Source: Qipengyuania citrea
Lineage (GTDB): Bacteria > Pseudomonadota > Alphaproteobacteria > Sphingomonadales > Sphingomonadaceae
Length of the DNA stretch: 64,000 nucleotides
NCBI RefSeq assembly: GCF_009828015.1
Contig: NZ_WTYG01000004.1
Span: 186,001 to 250,000, forward strand
Direction of reading: 5' to 3'
A model generated the notes under the pieces. It ran no database searches and was not told where the DNA came from. It saw only the letters and a program-made list of their open reading frames with translations. The first letter of the stretch is position 1. Each line of letters starts with the position of its first letter. A program made the position numbers and the translations under genes. Positions 53,071 through 62,163 of this stretch are shown here, piece by piece.

Positions 53071-54503
53071 CTATTGCCCAGATCGTTCTGTCGGACCTCC
53101 ATCTGGGGGCCCGCGACAGCCTGCTTACCCATGTGCTCGGCGGCGGGGAAATCGCCCGCGAACCGTCCCCCGTGCTGGCGGCCTTCGCTGCGGGTCTGCG
53201 TGCGACGCTGGGGGATCGGGAAAAGCCCCAGCTCGTGCTGTTGGGCGATGCGCTTGACTTGGGACTGTCGCCCTTCGGCGATGTGTCGAAGGCGTTCCTC
53301 CAGCTGATCGATGCGTTTTACCCGGAAAACGGGCAGGAAATCTACCGCCGGGACATCGTCTATATCGCGGGCAATCACGATCATCACTTGTGGCGCATGG
53401 CGCAGGACCACCGCTTCGTGAAGCAGCTGCAGGACGGGCAGATCCCGGGCGATCTCGAACACATCACCCCGATCATCGGACAGCCGACGCACAGCTGTCG
53501 GCTGATGGAATCGCTGATCGCGCAGCGTCCGCACCTGGCCGGCGCTTCGGTGCGGATCGCCTATCCCAACTGGGGCCTGGCCGATGCCGATCGCAAGCGG
53601 GCGGTGGTCATGCATCACGGACATTATCTCGACGGCATGTATCGCGCGCTGTCGAACATGCGCGGCTTTCTCGAACAGACGCCCGCACGCCCGGCAACGA
53701 TGCACCAGCTCGAGGCGGAGAACGGTTCGTGGATCGATTTCCTGTGGTCGGATCTGGGCAGCGCAGGCGAAGTCGGCGGGCAGACCGGTTCGCTCTACCA
53801 GACCATGCTAAGCGCCGGCGCCAGCCACGATTTCGCCGAAAGCATCGCGCGGCGGCTGACCGGCGGGTTGAACGCGAAGCTGGGCATCAATCCGCAAATG
53901 CAGCTGAAATACGGAATCACGCTCGACAATCTCATCCGCGCCGGGGTCGATCTGACCGCGGGACGCGCCGCCGAACGCCAGCGCGAAGGCTATGGCCACG
54001 TACTTGGCGAAGCCGAGATCGGCGACATTGGCTGGTATCTCGGGCAACCCATGGCTGCCCAGCTGCGCGAGGAACTTGGCGAGCTGCCCCGCGAATTGCA
54101 GTTCGTGTTCGGACACACGCACAAGCCGTTCCAGGACGAATTGATGGTCGATGGCTACGCCACCCCGGTCGGTGTCTTCAACACCGGCGGCTGGGTACTC
54201 GACGAACCGACGCTGATGCCGGTGCAGGGCTGTGCCGCCATGCTGATTTCCGACGAGCTCGAGGTCGCCTCGCTGCGGCTCTTCAACGACCCGACCGACG
54301 GCACGATGGCGCCGGTTCGCGTCGAAGGCAGCGGGCGCGTGTCGCGGCTTGTCGATGACGCGAGTGAAGCGGTGGCGGACGCAGCCGACGAATGGGCCGC
54401 ATTCTCCAGCGAAGTACACGGGCGCATCGTCGCGGAAGCCGACCGGCGGGTCCGCGACATGCTCGACCAATCGAACCACGCCGTGCGGGAGGCAGCAGAA
54501 TGA
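53067..54503 (+). CDS. Metallophosphoesterase (calcineurin-like)
   Basis: The 478-residue protein has all five metal-binding blocks: SDLHLGA at the start, LLGDALD near 60, AGNHDHHLW near 110, VMHHGH near 190 and FGHTHKPF near 355. A long insertion between blocks four and five is mainly helical, and the last 100 residues are charged and helical. It should hydrolyse a phosphodiester or phosphomonoester, substrate unknown. It is coupled to the hydrolase before it and to the fusion protein after it by 4-bp overlaps. Confidence 0.9.
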   Translation: MTIAQIVLSDLHLGARDSLLTHVLGGGEIAREPSPVLAAFAAGLRATLGDREKPQLVLLGDALDLGLSPFGDVSKAFLQLIDAFYPENGQEIYRRDIVYIAGNHDHHLWRMAQDHRFVKQLQDGQIPGDLEHITPIIGQPTHSCRLMESLIAQRPHLAGASVRIAYPNWGLADADRKRAVVMHHGHYLDGMYRALSNMRGFLEQTPARPATMHQLEAENGSWIDFLWSDLGSAGEVGGQTGSLYQTMLSAGASHDFAESIARRLTGGLNAKLGINPQMQLKYGITLDNLIRAGVDLTAGRAAERQREGYGHVLGEAEIGDIGWYLGQPMAAQLREELGELPRELQFVFGHTHKPFQDELMVDGYATPVGVFNTGGWVLDEPTLMPVQGCAAMLISDELEVASLRLFNDPTDGTMAPVRVEGSGRVSRLVDDASEAVADAADEWAAFSSEVHGRIVAEADRRVRDMLDQSNHAVREAAE

Positions 54504-57500
54504 CTACCCAGAAACGCATCGCAAAGCCTCTCGACCAGGCGCTATCGCATTATACAGTTCTCGTCGTCGGCTCCGGCTACGGTGCGGGTGTTGCGGCTTC
54601 GCGGCTGGCCCGTGCCGGCCAGCAGGTCGCAGTGCTCGAGCGCGGCCGCGAACGCCTGCCGGGTGAATATCCGAACAAGCTCGCCGATGCGCAGGGTGCG
54701 ATGCAGATCAACGCGAAGGGCGGGCGGATGGGTGAACCCGACGCCCTGTTCGAACTGCATGTAAACGACGATCAATATGCTCTGGTCGGCTGCGGGCTGG
54801 GCGGCACATCGCTCATCAACGCCAATGTCGCGCTCGAGCTCGACAAGCGGCTGCTCGACCAGGCGCATTGGCCCGCAGCCTTTCGTGACAACCGCAGCGA
54901 GATCGACGGTTTTTTCGAACGGGCGCGCGAAATGCTGGCGCCCAACCCCTATCCCGACAGCCATCCCGTACTGGGCAAGCTCGAAGCGCTCGAACATTCG
55001 GCCAAGGCGATGGGGCAGCGTTTCTACAAGACCCCGATCAACGTCACTTTCGAGAACAAGATCAACAAGTTCGGCGTTCCGCAGCCGGCCTGCACGAATT
55101 GCGGCGACTGCGTTTCTGGTTGCAATGTCGGGGCGAAGAACACGACGCTGATGAACTACCTGCCCGATGCCGCGAACCACGGGGCGGACATCTTCACGCA
55201 GGTCAAGGTCCTGTGGATCGAACGCGACGGACCGCGCTGGCGCGTCCATATCGAGCCCAATGGCGAAGGGGCTGCTCAGGGCCCGGGCAGCATCACGGCC
55301 GACCATGTCATCCTTGGCGCGGGCGCGCTGGGGTCGACGGAGATCCTGCTCCGCTCGCGCGAGAAGGGACTGCCGCTGTCCGACCGGCTGGGGGCGAATT
55401 TCTCGGGCAATGGCGATGCGCTGGGCTTCGCCTATGACAGTTACCTGAAGGCTGAAAAGCAGGGCGATACGCTGACTGCGCAGCCCCTCTATGCGATTGG
55501 CGTTGGCGCTTCGGATATCGCGAAGGATGCCTATCCGGGGCCCTGCATTACCGGCGTGATCGACATGCGCGCGACCGAGGATGTCACCGACGGGCTGGTT
55601 ATCCAGGAAGGTGTCGCCCCGGGGATCATCGCCACCGCGCTCGCGCCTGCCTTCTTCTTCGGAGAGGCACTGGCCGATGGGTTCACGCGGTTCGGCATGG
55701 ACCAGATCAAGCCGCGCCTGCTCGATGCCAAGGCAATGGGCGAGGCGGTCCAGACCGATCCGGGAAGCATCGCGCAATGGGCATACAAGGGGCCCATGGC
55801 GCGTACGCAGACCTATCTGGTGATGAGCGTCGACGATTCGGGTGGGCAGCTCGCACTCGAAGACGACCGGCTTGCGATCCATTGGGCGCAGGCCGGCGAA
55901 CAGCGCAGTTTCCGGCGCGACGACGACCGTATGGCCGAAGCCGCGCGCGCAATCGATGCGCAATATTTCTCCGATCCCCTGTGGAGCGATCCGTTCGGCA
56001 AGAAGCTGATCACCGTCCATCCAATCGGTGGCTGCGGGATGGGTGACGATGCCGCGCATGGCGTGGTCGACGATACCTGCCGCGTGTTCGCCGGGACGAG
56101 CGGAGCCGAGGTACACGAAGGACTCTACGTTTGCGACGGGGCGGCGCTGCCCGGGGCGGTGGGCGTCAATCCGTTGCTGACGATCACCGCAGTGGCCGAA
56201 CGTGCGATCGAAAAACTGGCCCGGCGACAGGGCTGGCAGATCGATTACACGCTGGGCCAGGAAGCGCCCTTGCCGGCGCCAGTGGAGCAAGCCGCAGAAA
56301 AGCCGCAAGCCGACCCAGCACCCGAACCCGCGGCGGCTACGACCGGCCATGGCATGCGGCTCGACATCGCCAAGTGGGTGCCCGGCCATGCAATCGAGGC
56401 TGTGGCGCAAGCCGTCGAGAAAGCCGCACGGCATTTCAGGACCGGGGCGATCGATGAAGGCAAGGCAGCGATCCGCCAGCTGGTGATCGACCATCCCCGT
56501 GCGATGAGCCCGGGGCTGTCGTTCACCGAAACCATGGCAGGCCACATCAGCGCCACCGGATGCCATCACCGTCCGTGCGGCCATGTCGAACGGATCCGCG
56601 ACGATTATGCCAATGGCGAAGCCTGGGGACGCAGCGAGGGCAGCGCGTGCGATTTCCGCCTGACGGTGACCACAGACAACCTCCATCGCATGCTCGAGGA
56701 GAAGGACCATCGCTCGCGGATCACCGGCGCGGTGACGGTCAGCGCGCTATCGCCCGATCCGCTGCCCGTTCGCGAAGGAACCTTCCGGCTGCTGGTCGCC
56801 GATCCCGAACGGGCGGAAAGCTGGACGATGCTTTACGACATGGTCCTCGAAGGACCTGAAGGCCCCGTTCATTTCCATGGCTTCAAGACGCTTGCGCAGC
56901 GCGGCAAGTCCGACCCGTGGACCGATCTGACCACTTTGTTCGTGACGCTGCGCACAGGCGAGGATGCGACCGGCGAACTGATCGGGCGCGGCGTGCTGAA
57001 GCTGGGCATCGATGAATTCATGCGCCAGCTGACGACGATCGAAGTGCACGACAGCAATAGCCTGATCGGTCACGTGGTGAACCTGATCCCGCAGGCGCGC
57101 AAAGCGATCGAAACCTATTTCGTCGCCAAATATGCGGGCTTCTTCGCGATGACTACGTTCCGCGCCTATGGCGGGATGCTGGCAACGCTCAACGATTTCC
57201 CCGCTAAGGACGCGGCCGGCCTGGTCGCGCGCGCCTTGCGGCTACCCCCTCCCGAACGCCATGTCGTCCCGACTGCCGATGGCATCAACATCGGCCTGAC
57301 CCGCTATCGCGGCGGCCCGCGCGGGCCGCTGGTACTGGCGCCGGGACTGTCGGTGCGCGCCTCCAGCTTCGCGACACCTACGGTCGAGGAAAACCTCACC
57401 GAAAGCCTCGTCGCCCAGGGCTATGATGTGTGGCTGTTCGATTACCGCGCGAGCGCGGATTCGGGCAATGATACCGAGGACCCGCCCGAGTTCACGATCG

Positions 57501-58312
57501 ACGACATTGCGCGGCATGACTGGCCTGCGGCGATCCACAAGATCCGCGCTGTCACGGGCGCCGACAGCGTCCAGGCGATCGCGCATTGCGTCGGTTCGAT
57601 GAGCCTCCTGATGGGTATCGGCGCGGGCTGGGTGTCGGGCGTGCGGTCGATGATCGCCTCGCAGCTGACGCTGCATCCGGTAACCGACTGGCTCAACTAC
57701 ATGAAGGCCGATCTCGGCCTCGTCGGCGCGCTGGAACAGGTGTCGATGCTCGATGGCCATCTCGATTTCGTCGGGCGGGGCACCGAAGAGGACAATGAAA
57801 TCGATGCTATCGCCTACCAGATCCCGGTGCCCGAAGGGCAGGCCTGCAAGAACCCGGTATGCCGCAGGGTATTCGGGGTGTTCGGTCCGAGCTGGGATCA
57901 TGCGCAACTGGGCCACGATACGCATCTGGCGCTGGGCAGCATGTTCAGCCGTGTTGCGCTCAAGCCGTTCGAACACCTGCAGGACATCATGCGGCAGGGG
58001 CTGGCCGTCGATGCGGCGGGAGATGCGATCTACACAACGGAGGATACGGCGCGGCGGCTGGCGTTGCCAATCAGCTTCCTGTCGGGCGCGACCAACAAGC
58101 TGTTCTATCCCGAAAGCGGGCAGCGCACTCGGGTCTGGCTGCAGGATCGCAACGACCGCGAGCTGTACCAGCAGCGCATCGTGCCCGATTACGGCCATAT
58201 GGACTTGTTCATAGGGCATAGCGCGCATCGCGATGTCACGCCGGTGATCCTCGAACAGCTCGAATGGCTGGACGGCCGGGCGCGGCATGCGGCGGACCGC
58301 CACCAGGCGTAA
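54500..58312 (+). CDS. GMC oxidoreductase fused to alpha/beta hydrolase (giant fusion protein)
   Basis: The 1270-residue protein has three parts. Residues 1-570 are a GMC oxidoreductase like cholesterol oxidase: VVGSGYGAGVAASRLARAG for FAD and HPIGGCGMGDDAAHGVVDD with VNPLLTITAVAERAIEK at its end. Within it, Cys198, 201, 204 and 208 form CX2CX2CX3C. A Pro/Ala/Glu linker (about 585-615) precedes a middle domain (about 620-880, starting near LSFTETMAGHIS) that I do not recognise. From about 918 an alpha/beta hydrolase follows, with the nucleophile elbow AHCVGS, so a cysteine (Cys1030) stands where serine is usual, and His1233 in YGHMDLF. The gene is coupled to the metallophosphoesterase. A role in oxidation and cleavage of a steroid- or lipid-like alcohol is inference. 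Confidence 0.9.
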   Translation: MTTQKRIAKPLDQALSHYTVLVVGSGYGAGVAASRLARAGQQVAVLERGRERLPGEYPNKLADAQGAMQINAKGGRMGEPDALFELHVNDDQYALVGCGLGGTSLINANVALELDKRLLDQAHWPAAFRDNRSEIDGFFERAREMLAPNPYPDSHPVLGKLEALEHSAKAMGQRFYKTPINVTFENKINKFGVPQPACTNCGDCVSGCNVGAKNTTLMNYLPDAANHGADIFTQVKVLWIERDGPRWRVHIEPNGEGAAQGPGSITADHVILGAGALGSTEILLRSREKGLPLSDRLGANFSGNGDALGFAYDSYLKAEKQGDTLTAQPLYAIGVGASDIAKDAYPGPCITGVIDMRATEDVTDGLVIQEGVAPGIIATALAPAFFFGEALADGFTRFGMDQIKPRLLDAKAMGEAVQTDPGSIAQWAYKGPMARTQTYLVMSVDDSGGQLALEDDRLAIHWAQAGEQRSFRRDDDRMAEAARAIDAQYFSDPLWSDPFGKKLITVHPIGGCGMGDDAAHGVVDDTCRVFAGTSGAEVHEGLYVCDGAALPGAVGVNPLLTITAVAERAIEKLARRQGWQIDYTLGQEAPLPAPVEQAAEKPQADPAPEPAAATTGHGMRLDIAKWVPGHAIEAVAQAVEKAARHFRTGAIDEGKAAIRQLVIDHPRAMSPGLSFTETMAGHISATGCHHRPCGHVERIRDDYANGEAWGRSEGSACDFRLTVTTDNLHRMLEEKDHRSRITGAVTVSALSPDPLPVREGTFRLLVADPERAESWTMLYDMVLEGPEGPVHFHGFKTLAQRGKSDPWTDLTTLFVTLRTGEDATGELIGRGVLKLGIDEFMRQLTTIEVHDSNSLIGHVVNLIPQARKAIETYFVAKYAGFFAMTTFRAYGGMLATLNDFPAKDAAGLVARALRLPPPERHVVPTADGINIGLTRYRGGPRGPLVLAPGLSVRASSFATPTVEENLTESLVAQGYDVWLFDYRASADSGNDTEDPPEFTIDDIARHDWPAAIHKIRAVTGADSVQAIAHCVGSMSLLMGIGAGWVSGVRSMIASQLTLHPVTDWLNYMKADLGLVGALEQVSMLDGHLDFVGRGTEEDNEIDAIAYQIPVPEGQACKNPVCRRVFGVFGPSWDHAQLGHDTHLALGSMFSRVALKPFEHLQDIMRQGLAVDAAGDAIYTTEDTARRLALPISFLSGATNKLFYPESGQRTRVWLQDRNDRELYQQRIVPDYGHMDLFIGHSAHRDVTPVILEQLEWLDGRARHAADRHQA

Positions 58313-58421
58313 TCGCTCGCTTTTGCAGTGCAGCGGATAACGCCCGCTGGCGCGCGCCGAGGGCTGGTATTGGAGCACTTGGCTGCGCTACGCAATTTTT
58401 CGCGTCGTGGAGGTTCGGCAG

Positions 58422-61088
58422 TTGGACAAGATGTTTCGCCGAGAAATTCTCGAGGCGATCGGGCACGGGGTTGTGTTCACCGATCCCGCAGAGAAGATCA
58501 CTTACGCCAATCGCTATTTCTGCGAGATTACCGGCTATGACGAGAGCGAGGTGCTCGGGCGGACGTGCCGGTTCCTGCAGGGGCCCGAGACTGCGGCCGA
58601 GACCAAGTGGCGGATCCGGCAGGCGCTCGATGCGCGTACGCAATTCGATGGCGACGTCCTCAACTATCGCAAGAATGGCGATGCGTTCTGGAACAGCATG
58701 TCGATCACGCCGCAGTTCGGCGACGATGGTGAACTGATCGGCTATGTCGGGATCACGCGTGACGTCACCGAGAGCAAGGCCCGCCAGCTTCGCAATGAAG
58801 AGCTCGAGCAGCAGTTTCGCCTGATCTTCCAGAAGATCCAGGCGGGTATCGTGGTCCACTCGCCCGAAGGGGATGTGGAGATGATCAACCTGCAGGCTTG
58901 CCGCCTGTTGGGTCTTTCGCACGATGAAGATGCCGCACTGGGCGAATTCGAGGAGCTTACGCTCATGCTCGAGGACGGGACGACGCTGGCGAAGGAGGAT
59001 TACCCGGCGCGGCAGGTGGCGGCGACGGGCGAATTCAAGCGCGGCCTGATCGTCGCTCTTACACAGGACGGGCTGAAAGATGTGCGGTGGCTGTCCTGCA
59101 GCGCCTTTCCGATCTGCAACGACGCTGGCGAAGTCACGGTCATCGTATCCAGCGTGACCGATATCACCCATGCGCGCGAACAGCAGTTCGCAGCCCAGCG
59201 CGACCGCGAGCGGTTCGAACTGGCATCGCGCGCCGCGAAGAGCATGATCTTCGACTGGAACCTCGTCACCGGCGCGCTCTGGACCAACCAGAATTTCGAA
59301 CGGATTTTCGGAACGCAGCCCCCGGCCGAAATGAATTTGGACAATGTCGCGCAGTTCGTCCTCGAGGCCGAGCGCGAGACTACGCATGGCCAGCTGCTCG
59401 AGGCGTTCGAGCAGGGCAGCGAACGGCTCGAAGGGGAATTCCGCTTTGCCCGGCCGCGGGGCGGCGTCGGGATCGCGCATGCGGAATTCATGATCCATTA
59501 CAATGACGAAAAACCGGTGCGTATCGTCGGGGCGATCCGGGATCTGACCGAGCTGCGGCGCAAGGAACAGCGGCTGGAAACCTCGGAAGAGCGGCTGCGG
59601 ATCGTGGCCGAACTGTCGAGTGACATGCTGTGGGAACTCGACCCGCGCACCGACCTGTTGTGGCGCGCCAGCGAAGGGGTGGAGCGGCTCGGGCTCGATC
59701 CGTCGCTGGCCCCCTATTCGGGCGGCGTGTGGCACAACACCATCCTGCCCGAAGACCGACGGGAGGTGATCGCTTCCTTCTGCGAGGCGATCGAAGGCAA
59801 GGCGGATCGCTGGCGCGCCGAATACCGGATCGAGCGCGCGGACGGGTCACACCTCCTGGTCGAGGATCGGGCGGCGATCATCCGGTCGAAAGACGGCACG
59901 GCAATCCGCGTTGTCGGGGCGGTGCGCGATATCACCGAAAGCCGGCGGCTGGAGGACATCCTGCGCGAGAACCAGTCGCTCGAGGCTCTGGGGCAGCTTA
60001 CCGGTGGGGTGGCCCACGACTTCAACAACATGCTGATGATCATCATGGGCAATGCGGAGACGCTGGCCGAAGATCTCGCGAGCCCGTCGGACCGCGAACG
60101 GCTCGAACTGATCCACTCGGCGGCGCGCAACGGAGCCGAACTTACCAGCCGCCTGCTGTCCTTCGCGCGGCAGCAGCCGCTGGCCCCGCAACGGATCGAT
60201 ATTGCCGAACAGATGGCGCAGGCAGCCCGCCTGATCCGCCACGCACTGCCCGACCAGGTGGAACTGACGGTCGATGTCGAAGGCCAAACGCTCTATGCCG
60301 AGGTCGATCCCAGCCAGCTCGACAATGCGCTGGTCAATCTGGCGCTCAATGCCCGCGACGCAATGCCGCGGGGCGGTTCGCTCTCGCTGGAAGCGCGCCC
60401 GTACCGGGTCGAGGCCGGCCTGCTCGATTCCGTGCTGGAGGCTGGCGACTACATCCGGATAGCGATGGTCGATACCGGTGCCGGGATCGAGCCGGAGATC
60501 GCGCCGCGCGTTTTCGAACCCTTCTTCACCACCAAGCCGATCGGCGATGGAACGGGGCTGGGGCTCAGCATGGTCTATGGCTTTGCCAAGCAATCCGGCG
60601 GCCACGCGCTGGTGGAAAGCAGCCCGGGCAAGGGGACGACGGTCAGCATCTTTCTTCCGCAGGCAGCCGGTGGTCGGCCCGTCCCACGCTCAAACGACGC
60701 AAGTCCGAGGATAGACGGGGAAAATGCGACCATCCTGCTGGTCGAGGACGATACGCAGGTGCGCGACTACGTGGAATGGATCCTGAACGCCGAAGGATAT
60801 TCGGTGCTGAGCGCGTCCGATGGCTCCGAGGCGCTTGAGATACTGGAGCAGCATGCGGAAATCGGGCTGATGTGCACCGATGTCGTCATGCCCGGCGGGA
60901 TGGACGGTATCGAACTCACGCGCGAGGCGCAGCGCCGCTTACCCGGCCTCAAGGTGCTGGTCATTTCAGGCTATGCGAGCGAGGCATCGCTGCGCGAGGC
61001 GCTCGATTGGAGCGATACCGCTTGGCTGCCCAAACCGTTCACCCGCCGTGACCTGGCGGGTGCGCTGGCGCAGATGGAGCGAAGCTGA
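58422..61088 (+). CDS. LOV-PAS hybrid sensor histidine kinase
   Basis: The protein (888 residues from TTG 58422) starts with a LOV domain: GRTCRFLQG carries the photoactive Cys49, though the usual Asn before it is Thr. Three further PAS-like domains follow, then a HisKA region (GGVAHDFNNMLM, His532), an HATPase (NLALNARDAMPRGG, DTGAGI, GTGLGLSMVYGF) and a C-terminal receiver with Asp820 in CTDVVMPGG. No membrane segment is seen, so it is a soluble blue-light kinase. The TTG is preferred over GTG 58407 and ATG 58431 because GGAGG lies eight bases ahead. It is convergent with a FixJ-type regulator. Confidence 0.9.
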   Translation: MDKMFRREILEAIGHGVVFTDPAEKITYANRYFCEITGYDESEVLGRTCRFLQGPETAAETKWRIRQALDARTQFDGDVLNYRKNGDAFWNSMSITPQFGDDGELIGYVGITRDVTESKARQLRNEELEQQFRLIFQKIQAGIVVHSPEGDVEMINLQACRLLGLSHDEDAALGEFEELTLMLEDGTTLAKEDYPARQVAATGEFKRGLIVALTQDGLKDVRWLSCSAFPICNDAGEVTVIVSSVTDITHAREQQFAAQRDRERFELASRAAKSMIFDWNLVTGALWTNQNFERIFGTQPPAEMNLDNVAQFVLEAERETTHGQLLEAFEQGSERLEGEFRFARPRGGVGIAHAEFMIHYNDEKPVRIVGAIRDLTELRRKEQRLETSEERLRIVAELSSDMLWELDPRTDLLWRASEGVERLGLDPSLAPYSGGVWHNTILPEDRREVIASFCEAIEGKADRWRAEYRIERADGSHLLVEDRAAIIRSKDGTAIRVVGAVRDITESRRLEDILRENQSLEALGQLTGGVAHDFNNMLMIIMGNAETLAEDLASPSDRERLELIHSAARNGAELTSRLLSFARQQPLAPQRIDIAEQMAQAARLIRHALPDQVELTVDVEGQTLYAEVDPSQLDNALVNLALNARDAMPRGGSLSLEARPYRVEAGLLDSVLEAGDYIRIAMVDTGAGIEPEIAPRVFEPFFTTKPIGDGTGLGLSMVYGFAKQSGGHALVESSPGKGTTVSIFLPQAAGGRPVPRSNDASPRIDGENATILLVEDDTQVRDYVEWILNAEGYSVLSASDGSEALEILEQHAEIGLMCTDVVMPGGMDGIELTREAQRRLPGLKVLVISGYASEASLREALDWSDTAWLPKPFTRRDLAGALAQMERS

Positions 61089-61094
61089 CCGCGC

Positions 61095-61763
61095 TCAGCA
61101 GTTGACGGATGCGGGCCGGGCGGCGAACTTCGCCCTTTCGAAGGTCAGAGCGAATTCCACCGCGTTGCGGACCTCCAGCTTCTTGAAGATATTCGCACGG
61201 TGAACTTCGACGGTTCGCGGGCTGATATCGAGCGCGCGGGCGATTTCCTTGTTGCTGCTGCCATGCACGATCTGGCTCGCGATTTCGCTTTCGCGCGATG
61301 TCAGCCGTGCAATCAGCGATTTGCACGCTTCCACTTCCGCAACCTGCCGCCGCAGTTCCACCGATCGTTCGATATGCCCTGCGATCTTGTCTGCGAAGCT
61401 CTTGATCGACACCGGCTTCTCTACGAAATCGACCGCGCCGCATTTCATGGCTTCGACGGCTAGGCTCACTTCGCCATGCGAGGTGAGCATGATGACGGGT
61501 ATTGCTTGCGCTTCGGCCGGGATCTTGCCCAGTACTCCCAGCCCGTCGAGTTCGGGCATCCGCATGTCGAGGACTACGCAATCTGGAATCTCGAATTCGA
61601 GGCTGTCGAGGAAATCCACGCCGCTGCGAAAGGGACGGCAAACATAGCCGAACCGTTCGAGCCCGCGCACCAGCGTCTGGCGCACACCGGATTCGTCATC
61701 GACGATCGCGATGCGGTGTTTAGCGTCGTTATTGTCGTTCGTGTCCTGCGGATCAGCAGTCAA
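61095..61763 (-). CDS. FixJ-type response regulator
   Basis: The 222-residue protein has a receiver domain (IAIVDDESGVRQTL, phosphoacceptor Asp66 in VVLDMRMPELDG, MLTSHGE and EKPVS) and a C-terminal LuxR HTH (LTSRESEIASQIVHGSSNKEIARALDISPRTVEVHRANI), the FixJ/NarL-like arrangement with the conserved FixJ-type spacing. TTG 61763 is the likely start, with GGAGG five bases upstream; an ATG at 61799 would add 12 residues. It lies tail to tail with the LOV hybrid kinase, 6 bp apart, and is a plausible but unproven partner. Confidence 0.9.
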   Translation of the reverse strand: MTADPQDTNDNNDAKHRIAIVDDESGVRQTLVRGLERFGYVCRPFRSGVDFLDSLEFEIPDCVVLDMRMPELDGLGVLGKIPAEAQAIPVIMLTSHGEVSLAVEAMKCGAVDFVEKPVSIKSFADKIAGHIERSVELRRQVAEVEACKSLIARLTSRESEIASQIVHGSSNKEIARALDISPRTVEVHRANIFKKLEVRNAVEFALTFERAKFAARPASVNC

Positions 61764-62163
61764 TAGTTCCTCCACCCCTGCTCGGTCGTATCGGCGCATC
61801 GAGGCGCACAATACAACCCCTTTCCGGCCGGAACCTGCTCTTACCCCGCCCTCGAGCAATCGGCGCGCCCCGACAATGGATGTGGGGGTTAGCCGAATTA
61901 TCATTAACATCGTCGGAACGCAAATTTGCGGCGCATAAACAAGATGCTATCGGACGGGGCCTAGGATGGGGCGCGGCTGCATTCTACCCAGCGAGATCGG
62001 GGGGGCGACTGTTCGTGCAGCTAGGCTTGCTTGAACGCTTCATTTGTCGTCGGTGAAGGCGGCGACGGCAGAGATCGACATGGTCGGAACGCCCAGAAAA
62101 ATTCTCAGGACCGTTACTTGGGTCCTTCGCGAAGTGCGCTCGCGTAGCTTTAAGGGCGCCCTA
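61764..62163. other. 400-bp non-coding stretch between the FixJ-type gene and the cyd operon
   Basis: It holds the leader of the FixJ-type gene, a perfect 12-bp palindrome CGCAAATTTGCG at 61919-61930 and a weak terminator-like hairpin for the cyd operon near 62107-62126. I see no convincing gene; short plus-strand frames here overlap the hairpin and the DUF2474 gene antisense. Confidence 0.55.
62096..62126 (-). terminator. Weak terminator-like hairpin after the cyd operon
   Basis: On the minus strand AGGACC and GGTCCT form a 6-bp stem with an 8-nt loop, and a run of five T follows about five bases later. It lies about 38 bp after the DUF2474 stop. Confidence 0.45.

Noticed and set aside
62086..62115. 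Plus-strand GGAAC and CGTT upstream of the cyd end
   Set aside because: The spacer is 21 nt and no gene starts downstream on that strand.
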